From the NCBI GenBank assembly GCA_903905065.1, contig CAIVEW010000024.1, positions 1 through 64,000 of the forward strand: a DNA stretch of 64,000 bases, written 5' to 3'. Origin of the DNA: an uncultured Bacteroidota bacterium. GTDB lineage: Bacteria > Bacteroidota > Bacteroidia > Chitinophagales > Chitinophagaceae. The first letter of the stretch is position 1. Each line of letters opens with the position of its first letter. The notes beneath the pieces are model-generated. The model was not told the origin of the DNA. It did not search any database and saw nothing but the letters and a program-made list of their open reading frames with translations. The position numbers and the translations under genes are program-made. This document shows positions 37,048-44,376 of the stretch, piece after piece.

Positions 37048-37428
37048 GTGAAAACAGACAAGAAAAAGACCATCGGAAGGATCTTGCTGGGCACAGGATT
37101 AATTTTTGCTGGCATCAGCCATCTCTCTTTTGCAAGGAAAGCGTTTAGAGCGCAGGTTCCCGACTGGGTTCCCTTGAAAAAAGATGAAACAGTTGTCTAT
37201 TCCGGTATAGCTGAAATAGCTCTTGGTAGTGCCTTGGTATACGGCGGCAAACATAAACAGGCAATAGGAAAAGTAGCGGCTGGCTTTTTTACTGTAGTCT
37301 TTCCTGGAAACATTTCCCAATACACGCATCACCGCAAAGCCTTTGGCCTCAACACGGATAAAAAACGGCTTGCAAGACTGTTTTTTCAACCGCTTCTTGT
37401 TTGGCTGGCTTTGAAAACTACGGAATAG
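37048..37428 (+). CDS. DoxX-like small membrane protein
   Basis: This 126-residue protein has a GTG start and about four hydrophobic segments, with the first helix GRILLGTGLIFAGISHLSF and the loop RAQVPDWVPLKKDETVVYSG. These fit the DoxX/DoxD-like superfamily of small quinone-type membrane proteins. FPGNISQYTHHRKAFGLNTDKKRL precedes the last helix, a pattern seen in DoxX-like proteins of Bacteroidota. Function is unknown. It is followed by a clear terminator. Confidence 0.75.
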   Translation: MKTDKKKTIGRILLGTGLIFAGISHLSFARKAFRAQVPDWVPLKKDETVVYSGIAEIALGSALVYGGKHKQAIGKVAAGFFTVVFPGNISQYTHHRKAFGLNTDKKRLARLFFQPLLVWLALKTTE

Positions 37429-37457
37429 CAGCACGTTAGTACTTGCAGACAAGTCAA

Positions 37458-37498
37458 ATGCACGTTAGCCCAAGGCAAACGTGCATTATCTTTTTTGA
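37458..37498 (+). terminator. Intrinsic terminator after the DoxX-like gene
   Basis: ATGCACGTT and AACGTGCAT form a perfect 9-bp stem, extended by an inner GCC/GGC pair. A TATCTTTTTTG run follows. It lies 30 bp past the stop codon and about 15 bp before the operator region of the TetR gene. Confidence 0.75.
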
Positions 37499-37511
37499 CA
37501 ACATTTTAATC

Positions 37512-37541
37512 ATTTGATTAAATAACTTGTTTAAATCAAAT
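37512..37541. promoter_or_regulatory. Palindromic operator upstream of the TetR gene
   Basis: ATTTGATT (37512-37519) and AATCAAAT (37534-37541) are perfect inverted arms, with partly paired AT-rich bases between. The 30-bp element lies just upstream of, and in part overlaps, the promoter region of the TetR gene (-7 box TAGCTTTG at 37551-37558). This is the usual placement for autoregulation by a TetR-family repressor. Confidence 0.5.
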
Positions 37542-37550
37542 TTTTAACGG

Positions 37551-37558
37551 TAGCTTTG
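37551..37558 (+). promoter_or_regulatory. -7 box (TAGCTTTG) of the TetR gene
   Basis: TAGCTTTG is an exact TAnnTTTG match and CTTG at 37526-37529 could be the -33 element with a 21-nt spacer. The -33 element would sit inside the palindromic operator, so bound repressor could block transcription. The leader to the ATG at 37568 would be very short. Confidence 0.45.
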
Positions 37559-37567
37559 TGTCGGGAA

Positions 37568-38197
37568 ATGAAAAAGAAGCCAGAAATAGAGATCAATGCT
37601 TCCACCGAAGAAAAGATAAAAGAAGCAGCGCGGGTTGTGTTCACGCGGAAGGGGTATGCAGGCACACGCACCAGGGATATCGCGGAAGAGTCTGGTTTCA
37701 ATCTTGCACTAATCAACTATTACTTCCGGAGCAAGGAGAAATTGTTTGACATCATTATGGTGGAGCATTTGCAGTTGTTCATACATAGTGTGATGGGCAT
37801 TGTGAATGAAAAGGATACAACCCTGCAGAGAAAAATAGAATTGCTGGTAAGCCATTATATAGATATGCTGGTAAAGAACCCCAACATACCACTGTTTGTG
37901 CTGAACGAAATAAATGCCGACCCTAAAAAACTGGTTGAAAAAATAGGCGTGGAAGGACTGGACAGGAAAGAGTTGGTAATATCGAAGCAATGGGCTGCTT
38001 TTGCCAAGGCAAACAAAGTAACCGTTAACCCTATCCATATAATGATGAATGTGGTAGCGCTCATTATTTTTCCATTTGTGGGCAGCCCGGTTATACGGAA
38101 TAGAACAGGAATAAGCATGGGTCAGTTTAATGCCCTTATGGAGGAACGGAAGAAATTGATACCCGTGTGGGTAAATGCGATGTTAGTCAGTAAATAG
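37568..38197 (+). CDS. TetR/AcrR family transcriptional regulator
   Basis: This 209-residue regulator has the TetR DNA-binding domain at its N-terminus (about residues 12-60: IKEAARVVFTRKGYAGTRTRDIAEESGFN and NYYFRSKEKLFD). A helical ligand-binding C-terminal domain follows. It probably binds the palindrome at 37512-37541 and controls the efflux operon that begins 77 bp downstream, since repressor genes next to tripartite pumps commonly do so. The ligand is unknown. The ATG at 37568 is chosen; the TTG at 37556 lies within the promoter. Confidence 0.87.
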   Translation: MKKKPEIEINASTEEKIKEAARVVFTRKGYAGTRTRDIAEESGFNLALINYYFRSKEKLFDIIMVEHLQLFIHSVMGIVNEKDTTLQRKIELLVSHYIDMLVKNPNIPLFVLNEINADPKKLVEKIGVEGLDRKELVISKQWAAFAKANKVTVNPIHIMMNVVALIIFPFVGSPVIRNRTGISMGQFNALMEERKKLIPVWVNAMLVSK

Positions 38198-38234
38198 GGT
38201 GATGCTAATCAGGAACTTGGCACATGAAGTAAAC

Positions 38235-38242
38235 TATGTTTG
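38235..38242 (+). promoter_or_regulatory. Possible -7 box (TATGTTTG) of the efflux operon
   Basis: TATGTTTG matches TAnnTTTG 32 bp before the tolC-like ATG. A CTTG at 38216-38219 is somewhat close for the -33 element. It would allow transcription of the pump genes separately from the TetR gene. Confidence 0.4.
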
Positions 38243-38273
38243 AATTTTTTTGTAGAAAAGCCGTTTGAAAATT

Positions 38274-39593
38274 ATGTTTAAGAATATTCTACTCATTGCG
38301 TTGTTTCTGGCCCTCGGTGAGGCGGCTGAGGCCCAGATCGTCTTCCGGTCGCTGGAAGACGCATGGAAGTATGCCGATGTACACAACATAACTATAATTA
38401 CCGCAAAATATGAGGCGGAGAAGGCGCTTTATGCTAAGCGCGCATCTTACAGTGCGTTGCTGCCTCAGGTGAACGCAACTGGGTCATATACTGATAACAT
38501 ACAACTGCCGGTAACAATTGTACCTGCCGGCTTATTGTCTCCCAACTTCCCCGGCGGCGCCATCAGTTTTGGGCAGAAATATGTATATGCAGGCGGAATC
38601 AACGCGCAAATGAATGTACTGAACCTGCAGAATTTATACAATGCACGCATAGCCCGGCAGACAGAAGAATTAAATAAAGTGTCGCTAGCCAATAATAAGA
38701 AAACGGTTTACCAGCAGGTAGCCACACAATTCTATTCCTACCTGTTGATGCAGGAAGCATACCGGCTGGCTGCTCAATCTGCAGGTACTGCTGATTCGGT
38801 CTTTCAATCTGTGAGCAATAAATTCAAAGAAGGCTCAGTGAATGAAGCGAATGTGGACGTTGCGAAACTGAACTATGAAAGGGCGCAGCAGAACGAGATA
38901 ACTGCAAAGTACCAGATGCTCACGGCCCGGAACAATCTAAAGGCGTTGCTAAATATGTCCGTTAAGGATTCGCTCGCGATAGAATCAACGCTGAATGAAA
39001 ACCTGCAATTAGAGACCACGTCTCCTTTTCAAAAAGACCCTGCAATATTATTGGCCGACTACCAGCAGAAGATCAGTTTAAGCCAATACAGGGCAGCGAA
39101 TGGTGCATTTGCACCGACGCTAAACATCCTGTACAACTATAATACCCAGAGATACGATAAAATATTGGAACCCTTTAGTGGTGCGACGGGTACTGCAGCA
39201 TGGTTCCCGGCACAGTATTGGGCGCTTCAAGCATCTATACCCCTTTTTACCAGTGGCAGCCGGTTGTTCCAGTCACGGAAAAGCAAGATAGCCTGGAATG
39301 AGAGTGTAGCCCAGTATGAAAATGCACAGCGGCAATCTGAAATTAATGATGAGAACATCCGGCTCAATTATGAAAAAGCGGTGGCTGTGCTCAGTAAAAC
39401 AAAGGACGTAATGAATCTATCGTTCGACAATTATACGCACATCTCTTACCGTTATGAAGGAGGTATAGAATCAATAGAAAGCAGGCTCAATGCGTTCAAA
39501 GATTACATAGACTATCAGAACCAATACCTGAACAGCCTGTCTGACATGCTCGTACAGCTGTACCAGTTAAAAATACGCCAACAATCATTTTAA
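38274..39593 (+). CDS. TolC-family outer-membrane efflux protein
   Basis: This 439-residue protein has a signal peptide (cleavage before Gln in EAAEAQIVF) and two repeats of long amphipathic helices with OEP-type sequence. Examples are AEKALYAKRASYSALLPQVNATGSYTD in the first half and FTSGSRLFQSRKSKIAWNESVAQ in the second. It would form a trimeric channel across the outer membrane and periplasm for the pump encoded by the next three genes. The start is the ATG at 38274; the TTG at 38265 adds three residues. Confidence 0.88.
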   Translation: MFKNILLIALFLALGEAAEAQIVFRSLEDAWKYADVHNITIITAKYEAEKALYAKRASYSALLPQVNATGSYTDNIQLPVTIVPAGLLSPNFPGGAISFGQKYVYAGGINAQMNVLNLQNLYNARIARQTEELNKVSLANNKKTVYQQVATQFYSYLLMQEAYRLAAQSAGTADSVFQSVSNKFKEGSVNEANVDVAKLNYERAQQNEITAKYQMLTARNNLKALLNMSVKDSLAIESTLNENLQLETTSPFQKDPAILLADYQQKISLSQYRAANGAFAPTLNILYNYNTQRYDKILEPFSGATGTAAWFPAQYWALQASIPLFTSGSRLFQSRKSKIAWNESVAQYENAQRQSEINDENIRLNYEKAVAVLSKTKDVMNLSFDNYTHISYRYEGGIESIESRLNAFKDYIDYQNQYLNSLSDMLVQLYQLKIRQQSF

Positions 39594-39638
39594 AAAGTCA
39601 AAAGTAAAAAGTGTCCAAAGCCTGATAAAAATCCTAAA

Positions 39639-40778
39639 ATGAAGCGGATAAACATAACACTTGTATTTCTTGTTTTGCTTTCAGCTATTGCGTGCAAGCC
39701 AAAATATGATTCAATATCGCCGGTAGAAGCACCTGTGACAGAAGCCGTATTTGCATCGGGCAGCATAGAGCCTAAAGATGCCTACACCATCACTTCCCTG
39801 TCGGACGGTTTCATAGTGCGTAGCTTTGTGGTAGAAAACGACATTGTAAAAGACAGGCAGCTTTTGTTCCAGTTGGATAACAGGCAGCAAAACACACAAG
39901 TGGCCATAGCGCGCACCAACACACAATATGCAAGGATCAATGCAGAGAGCAACTCCCCTGCCCTGTTGCAAGTGAAAGCCCAGATAGATGCAGCAAAGAT
40001 CAAGATGCAAACGGACTCGGTAAATCTGCAACGATACAAACATCTGTATGCAACCAACTCTGTATCCAGGCAAGACCTGGATAACGCCCAACTCAACTAT
40101 GAGTCTTCGGCAAGCTCATGGAGGGCCGCTGTAGCTAACTATGACGCCACTGAAGACAAAGTAAAGCAGGATTATATCAACAGCCAGTCGCAATTACAAA
40201 ATGCACAGGCAGGCAACCAATACTATGACCTTGTGGCGATAGGGCCGGGCAAAGTTTACCAGGTATTTAAGAAGCAAGGCGACCTTGTACGCAAGGGCGA
40301 CCAGGTAGCGCAACTGGGTAACCCTGATTCGATAGTCATCAACCTGGATATTGACGAGGGAAGTATAAGTAAAGTGCAACTCGGACAGCAAGTACTGGTG
40401 GAGCTAAATACCGAAAAGAACAAAACATATGAAGCGCGCATAAGCAAGATATATCCACACTTCAACGAGACATCGCAATCTTATAAAGTCGAAGCAAGGT
40501 TCCTGCAGGAAATGCCGGGACTAATATCCGGCACGCAACTACAGGCCAACATTATCACCAACAAAAAGGATAAAGCCATGCTCATTCCGCATGTGTATGT
40601 AGTGAACGGAAATAAAGTGATGGTGCAAAAAGATAAAAAGGTAGATACAGTGACAATCACGACTGGTATTGTGTCTGATGATTGGATAGAAGTGCTTAGC
40701 GGGCTCACAGTAAATGACAAAATAGTGAAAGAGAAGAACGCCGGGAATTCGGGCAATACTATTTCTGTACCGAAGTGA
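39639..40778 (+). CDS. HlyD/MacA-type periplasmic adaptor lipoprotein
   Basis: This 379-residue protein carries a lipobox (LLSAIAC, Cys19) and the membrane-fusion-protein layout. It has a lipoyl-like half (SGSIEPKDAYTITSLSDGFI), a long coiled-coil hairpin (about residues 85-190), a second lipoyl half (GPGKVYQVFKKQGDLVRKGDQVAQLG), and a beta-barrel with ISKIYPHFNETSQSYKVEA. It links the inner-membrane ABC transporter to the TolC-like channel. It follows the tolC-like gene by 45 bp in the same operon. Confidence 0.88.
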   Translation: MKRINITLVFLVLLSAIACKPKYDSISPVEAPVTEAVFASGSIEPKDAYTITSLSDGFIVRSFVVENDIVKDRQLLFQLDNRQQNTQVAIARTNTQYARINAESNSPALLQVKAQIDAAKIKMQTDSVNLQRYKHLYATNSVSRQDLDNAQLNYESSASSWRAAVANYDATEDKVKQDYINSQSQLQNAQAGNQYYDLVAIGPGKVYQVFKKQGDLVRKGDQVAQLGNPDSIVINLDIDEGSISKVQLGQQVLVELNTEKNKTYEARISKIYPHFNETSQSYKVEARFLQEMPGLISGTQLQANIITNKKDKAMLIPHVYVVNGNKVMVQKDKKVDTVTITTGIVSDDWIEVLSGLTVNDKIVKEKNAGNSGNTISVPK

Positions 40779-40781
40779 CCC

Positions 40782-40800
40782 GCTCCCCCTAAAGGAGAAA
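40782..40800. repeat. Partial CCCCTAAAGG-type dispersed element after the adaptor gene
   Basis: CTCCCCCTAAAGGAG lies 4 bp past the adaptor stop codon. It shares the CCCCTAAAGG core with the elements at 1-28 and 40880-40903, of which the latter is 80 bp downstream in the same gap. Confidence 0.4.
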
Positions 40801-40879
40801 CCATGTACTGAGCAATTTTTTTATTGTGGAAAATTGAAATCGTTTTTGAAAAAAATCACACGCATTCAAAATAAGAGGA

Positions 40880-40903
40880 AGCCCCTTTAGGGGTTTGGGG
40901 TTT
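40880..40903. repeat. Dispersed CCCCTTTAGGGG palindromic element, copy 2, at an ABC permease start
   Basis: This element is the reverse complement of the sequence at 1-28. It ends at the base before the permease ATG (40904), so it occupies the ribosome-binding region of that gene. Its CCCCTTTAGGGG core can form a hairpin that may influence translation initiation; this is inference. Confidence 0.6.
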
Positions 40904-42148
40904 ATGAAAATAAGTGTAAATACAGAAATAGCTGTCACCTACCTTTCGGCAAGGAAGAAGCAGACGGCGGTGGCTGCGCTGGGTGTCATGTTCGGCATAT
41001 CCATGTTTATTTTCATGCAGTCTCTCATGAAAGGCACGAATGATTATTTTGAAAAAATGTCGTTCAACAGCACACCCCACATCCGGTTATACAGCGAAAA
41101 TAAGGTTGCCGATGCCCACATGCTGACTAGCTTCCTTAAAGACCCATCTGTAAAAATACTTACCAACCCTAAACAACTGATACAAACACAGGGCCTGAAC
41201 AATCCGTATGGACTGATACGCGAGATACAGCGTAATCCCCAGATCACAAATGTGACCCCACAAGTGACCGCAGATGTGATATACACCAGCGGCAGCGTGC
41301 AGATAAACGGCAACGTGGCCGGCGTAAATATTGACCAGGAAGACAAGATGTTTGATGTGCAAGGCAATATGCTTTCGGGAGACCTTCACGACCTGAACCG
41401 GGTAAATAACGGGCTGCTTATAGGTAAAGGTGTTGCTGACAAACTAAGCCTTCACGTGGGCGACAACATTACCGTAACGTCTGGCACAGGCAGCCCCACT
41501 ATAATGAAGGTAGTGGGCATATTTGCAACGACGGTGAAGCAGGTAGATGATACCAAGTCATACGCCAACATCGTACAAGCGCAAAACCTTTTGGGCAAAG
41601 ACAGGAGCTATGTAACCGACATAAAAATAAACCTGAAAGATTACAACAATGCGCCGGCCGTAGCCCGCGAACTGGAAACCATAACCGGTTATAAAGCCGA
41701 AGACTGGGTAAAAGCCAATGAGCAACTGAAGGCAGCATTCAAGATAAGGGCCGTAATACTCAACTCTGTGATCGGAGTAATATTGCTGGTGGCCGGTTTC
41801 GGCATCTATAATATTCTGAACATGACGATCTACGAAAAAATAAAAGAGATCGCCATATTGAAAGCGCAGGGTTTCTCGGGCCAGGCAGTTACCAGCATCT
41901 TTCTGCAGCAGGCAATATATATTGGCCTTATCGGCGGCATCGTAGGCATTATCTGCGGCTTTGGAATCACCTTAATGGTGTCCAGGATATACATAGGCGC
42001 GGGCACACTGAAGTATCTGCCGATGTCGTTTTACATACCGCACTATATAGAGGCAATATGCTTCGGAATATTAACAACAGTGGCGGCGGGATATTTCCCG
42101 GCAAGAAAGGCATCAAGAGTGGACCCCGTAACAATAATTCGCGGATAA
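40904..42148 (+). CDS. MacB-like ABC transporter permease of the efflux operon
   Basis: This 414-residue membrane protein has the MacB/FtsX arrangement. The first helix lies at about residues 20-40 (VAALGVMFGISMFIFMQSL), then a large periplasmic domain, and three C-terminal helices with the loop MTIYEKIKEIAILKAQGFSGQAVTSIFLQQ. The last residues (FPARKASRVDPVTIIRG) are typical of this class. Its stop codon overlaps the start codon of the ATPase gene by one base. A frame to 40895 starts at TTG inside the repeat element; ATG is preferred. Confidence 0.88.
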   Translation: MKISVNTEIAVTYLSARKKQTAVAALGVMFGISMFIFMQSLMKGTNDYFEKMSFNSTPHIRLYSENKVADAHMLTSFLKDPSVKILTNPKQLIQTQGLNNPYGLIREIQRNPQITNVTPQVTADVIYTSGSVQINGNVAGVNIDQEDKMFDVQGNMLSGDLHDLNRVNNGLLIGKGVADKLSLHVGDNITVTSGTGSPTIMKVVGIFATTVKQVDDTKSYANIVQAQNLLGKDRSYVTDIKINLKDYNNAPAVARELETITGYKAEDWVKANEQLKAAFKIRAVILNSVIGVILLVAGFGIYNILNMTIYEKIKEIAILKAQGFSGQAVTSIFLQQAIYIGLIGGIVGIICGFGITLMVSRIYIGAGTLKYLPMSFYIPHYIEAICFGILTTVAAGYFPARKASRVDPVTIIRG

Positions 42149-42831
42149 TGGAAACAGCATTAAAGGGAACAGGTATCAATAAAGTTTTTCACGATGCAGT
42201 GAACCTGCAGGTACTGAAAAATGTATCACTGGAGGTAAAAACCGGGGAGTTTGTTTCCATAGTGGGCAAGTCGGGTTGCGGTAAATCAACGCTGCTATAT
42301 GTGCTCTCCACAATGGATACAGACTATGAAGGTCAACTGGAACTAAACGAAACAAAAGTAACCGGCAAATCCCTGAATGAGCTTGCCCGTATTCGCAATG
42401 AGTCCATTGGTTTCGTATTCCAGTTCCATTATCTGCTGCCGGATTTTACCTGCCTGAAAAATGTAATGATCCCTGCACTGAGACTTGGCAAACTATCAAA
42501 AAAAGAAGTGGAGGCTAGGGCCTACGAAAAGCTCAAAATGTTTGGCGTAGAAGACCAGGCATTGAAGAAAGCGAATAAGTTATCAGGTGGTCAGCAACAG
42601 CGTGTAGCAATAGCCCGTGCACTGATAAATGAGCCTACGATAATTATGGGCGATGAGCCAACCGGCAACCTCGACTCAAAAAACACCGGTATTGTTTTTG
42701 ACCTATTTCAAAAACTGACGAAAGAGTTTGGACAAACGATCATTACTGTTACGCATGATGAAGACTTTGCCAAACGCTCAGACCGAATCATTGAGATGGC
42801 AGATGGGGAGATAAAGAGTCATGGGCATTAG
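42148..42831 (+). CDS. ABC transporter ATP-binding protein (LolD/MacB-type) of the efflux operon
   Basis: This 227-residue ATPase has Walker A (GKSGCGKST, residues 40-48), the signature motif LSGGQQQRVAIARAL, Walker B (TIIMGDEPTGNLD) and the H-loop (ITVTHDEDFAKRSDRII). Its partner is the overlapping permease gene. The short, non-fused ATPase fits the LolD/MacB-N type of lipid and drug extrusion transporters. The start METALKGTG is set by the coupled ATG at 42148; an upstream Met would add 30 residues of the permease frame. Confidence 0.92.
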   Translation: METALKGTGINKVFHDAVNLQVLKNVSLEVKTGEFVSIVGKSGCGKSTLLYVLSTMDTDYEGQLELNETKVTGKSLNELARIRNESIGFVFQFHYLLPDFTCLKNVMIPALRLGKLSKKEVEARAYEKLKMFGVEDQALKKANKLSGGQQQRVAIARALINEPTIIMGDEPTGNLDSKNTGIVFDLFQKLTKEFGQTIITVTHDEDFAKRSDRIIEMADGEIKSHGH

Positions 42832-42896
42832 CAGGAAATTCCAAAACAAAAAATCGAAATTCTAAAGTACAAGAGATCTATTTCATACGGTGGAGG

Positions 42897-44033
42897 CTAC
42901 GAGACGGGCAAAGGCCGATCCTGTATGATGTGCTGGAGTTTTATTGCCAAAGCATGCATCTGCGTTTTGCCATGTGCATTCCGCTCTATAAAAAAACTGG
43001 TATCGGAAATAGTATCCACCATTTTCCCGAAAGACTCAAATGGAATTTTTGTGCCCGCCAGCTTTTGGACAAACTGCGTTTCGGCATCCGGCAATGAAGC
43101 ATCAGTTTGCGGCCGGTACCTCATGCGAATGGCTTGTTCTATTAGTTGTATAACGTATTGCAGGAAATTCTTTTGCTGCTCACGGCCGGCCTTGCTCCAC
43201 TCTTCCGCCCATTTGGATATCGCTATTCCATTGTTGGTAAAAAGAGAATTGAACAGGTTGCGTACTTCAGGAAAAAGGTCATTTTCAGACTGCCGCGCCA
43301 GTTTCAAAGCTTCGGTATAGCTGCCCATGGCTATGTGCGCTACCTGGCTCGCTCTTACAGGGTCTGCCAATGCACGGCTGCTGAGTGCCAGCGCTATCTC
43401 ACCAGCCGGTATGGGCGCCAGCTTCACTTCCTGGGTACGGCTTCTTATCGTCTGCAGTATATCTTCGGTGTTCTCAGCCACGAATATCATTATGGTATCC
43501 TGCGGAGGCTCTTCTATGAGTTTCAGCAGTATGTTGCCCTCCTTGCCGAGGTATTCAGGCCGCCACATGAGCAGTACCTTTTTGCCGCCCTCATAAGACT
43601 TAAGGTTCAGCGTATCTATGATCTCGCGGCATTCGTCCGCAGTGATATTTCCTTGCTTGTTTTCTGCTTCTATGAATTGAAGCCAGTCATAGGTAGTACC
43701 GTAAGGCGACTGCCGCACAAACTCCCTAAACTCCTGTATGTAATGCCGGCTCATAGCCTTGGTGCCTGACTTCGGCGGAATGCTCGGGAAACTGATATGC
43801 AGGTCAGCATGTTCCAGTTTAGAGGCCTTGCTGCATCCTGCGCATTTGCCACAGCTATCTGTGGCGCTCTTTTGCTCACAAAATATATACTGAGCAAGTG
43901 CCAGCGCCATAGGCAGGCCGCCGGTCCCCTCTGGCCCGGTTATCATCAGCGCATGCGGAAAGAGATTTTTCTCCCACATCTGCAACATTCCATCCTTCGC
44001 CGCCTGCTGGCCTACAACGTCTTTGAAATTCAA
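42897..44033 (-). CDS. holB: DNA polymerase III delta' subunit-like clamp loader protein
   Basis: This 378-residue AAA+ protein resembles the delta' subunit of the clamp loader. It opens with the FKDVVGQQAAKDGM segment of the DnaX/HolB family and has an altered P-loop, GPEGTGGLPMALALAQ, that lacks the usual GKT. A zinc-type CGKCAGCSKA motif follows, and then KVLLMWRPEYLGKEGNILLKLIEEPP. Start is at TTG 44033, since a stop codon lies two codons upstream and the conserved N-terminus begins there. It cannot bind ATP normally, as expected for delta'. Confidence 0.88.
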   Translation of the reverse strand: MNFKDVVGQQAAKDGMLQMWEKNLFPHALMITGPEGTGGLPMALALAQYIFCEQKSATDSCGKCAGCSKASKLEHADLHISFPSIPPKSGTKAMSRHYIQEFREFVRQSPYGTTYDWLQFIEAENKQGNITADECREIIDTLNLKSYEGGKKVLLMWRPEYLGKEGNILLKLIEEPPQDTIMIFVAENTEDILQTIRSRTQEVKLAPIPAGEIALALSSRALADPVRASQVAHIAMGSYTEALKLARQSENDLFPEVRNLFNSLFTNNGIAISKWAEEWSKAGREQQKNFLQYVIQLIEQAIRMRYRPQTDASLPDAETQFVQKLAGTKIPFESFGKMVDTISDTSFFIERNAHGKTQMHALAIKLQHIIQDRPLPVS

Positions 44034-44059
44034 AAGTCAAAAAATAAAAGTCAAAAAAT
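44032..44059. repeat. Tandem duplication of a 14-bp AT-rich unit at the holB start
   Basis: AAAAGTCAAAAAAT occurs twice in direct tandem (44032-44045 and 44046-44059), the first copy overlapping the TTG start codon of holB. Similar AAAAGTCAAAAG sequence appears in the gap at 39594-39612. The duplication may be polymerase slippage. Confidence 0.6.
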
Positions 44060-44376
44060 AGAAGAATAACAAAAGTAGAAAGTAATAAGGACTTAAGGAC
44101 CGCAATATAGAACATTCCTTTTTTAGCATTATATTTGCCCCTAATAATAAAAATTTGCTATTTCATCAGGATATTATCTTTTGAGATAACAACTGGCTTT
44201 ACTAACACCGAGTATTATTTAATGGTCTATTAGATAAATCCTTAGTTAAATAATGAAAAGATTTTCTTTTTTTTCGTCGTATTTATTGGGTTTTGTCTTT
44301 TAAAAAAAAATAGTTACACGCATTACTAACATTCAGACTGATTTATACGCCTATCATATAAACACAAACTAGCGTC
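44060..44376. other. AT-rich non-coding region between holB and the NHL-propeller gene
   Basis: About 315 bases separate the two divergent genes. A clean -7 motif, TATATTTG (44130-44137), points toward the NHL gene but lies 240 bp from its start, so its role is uncertain. There is no gene, palindrome or RNA signal that I can support. Confidence 0.4.
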
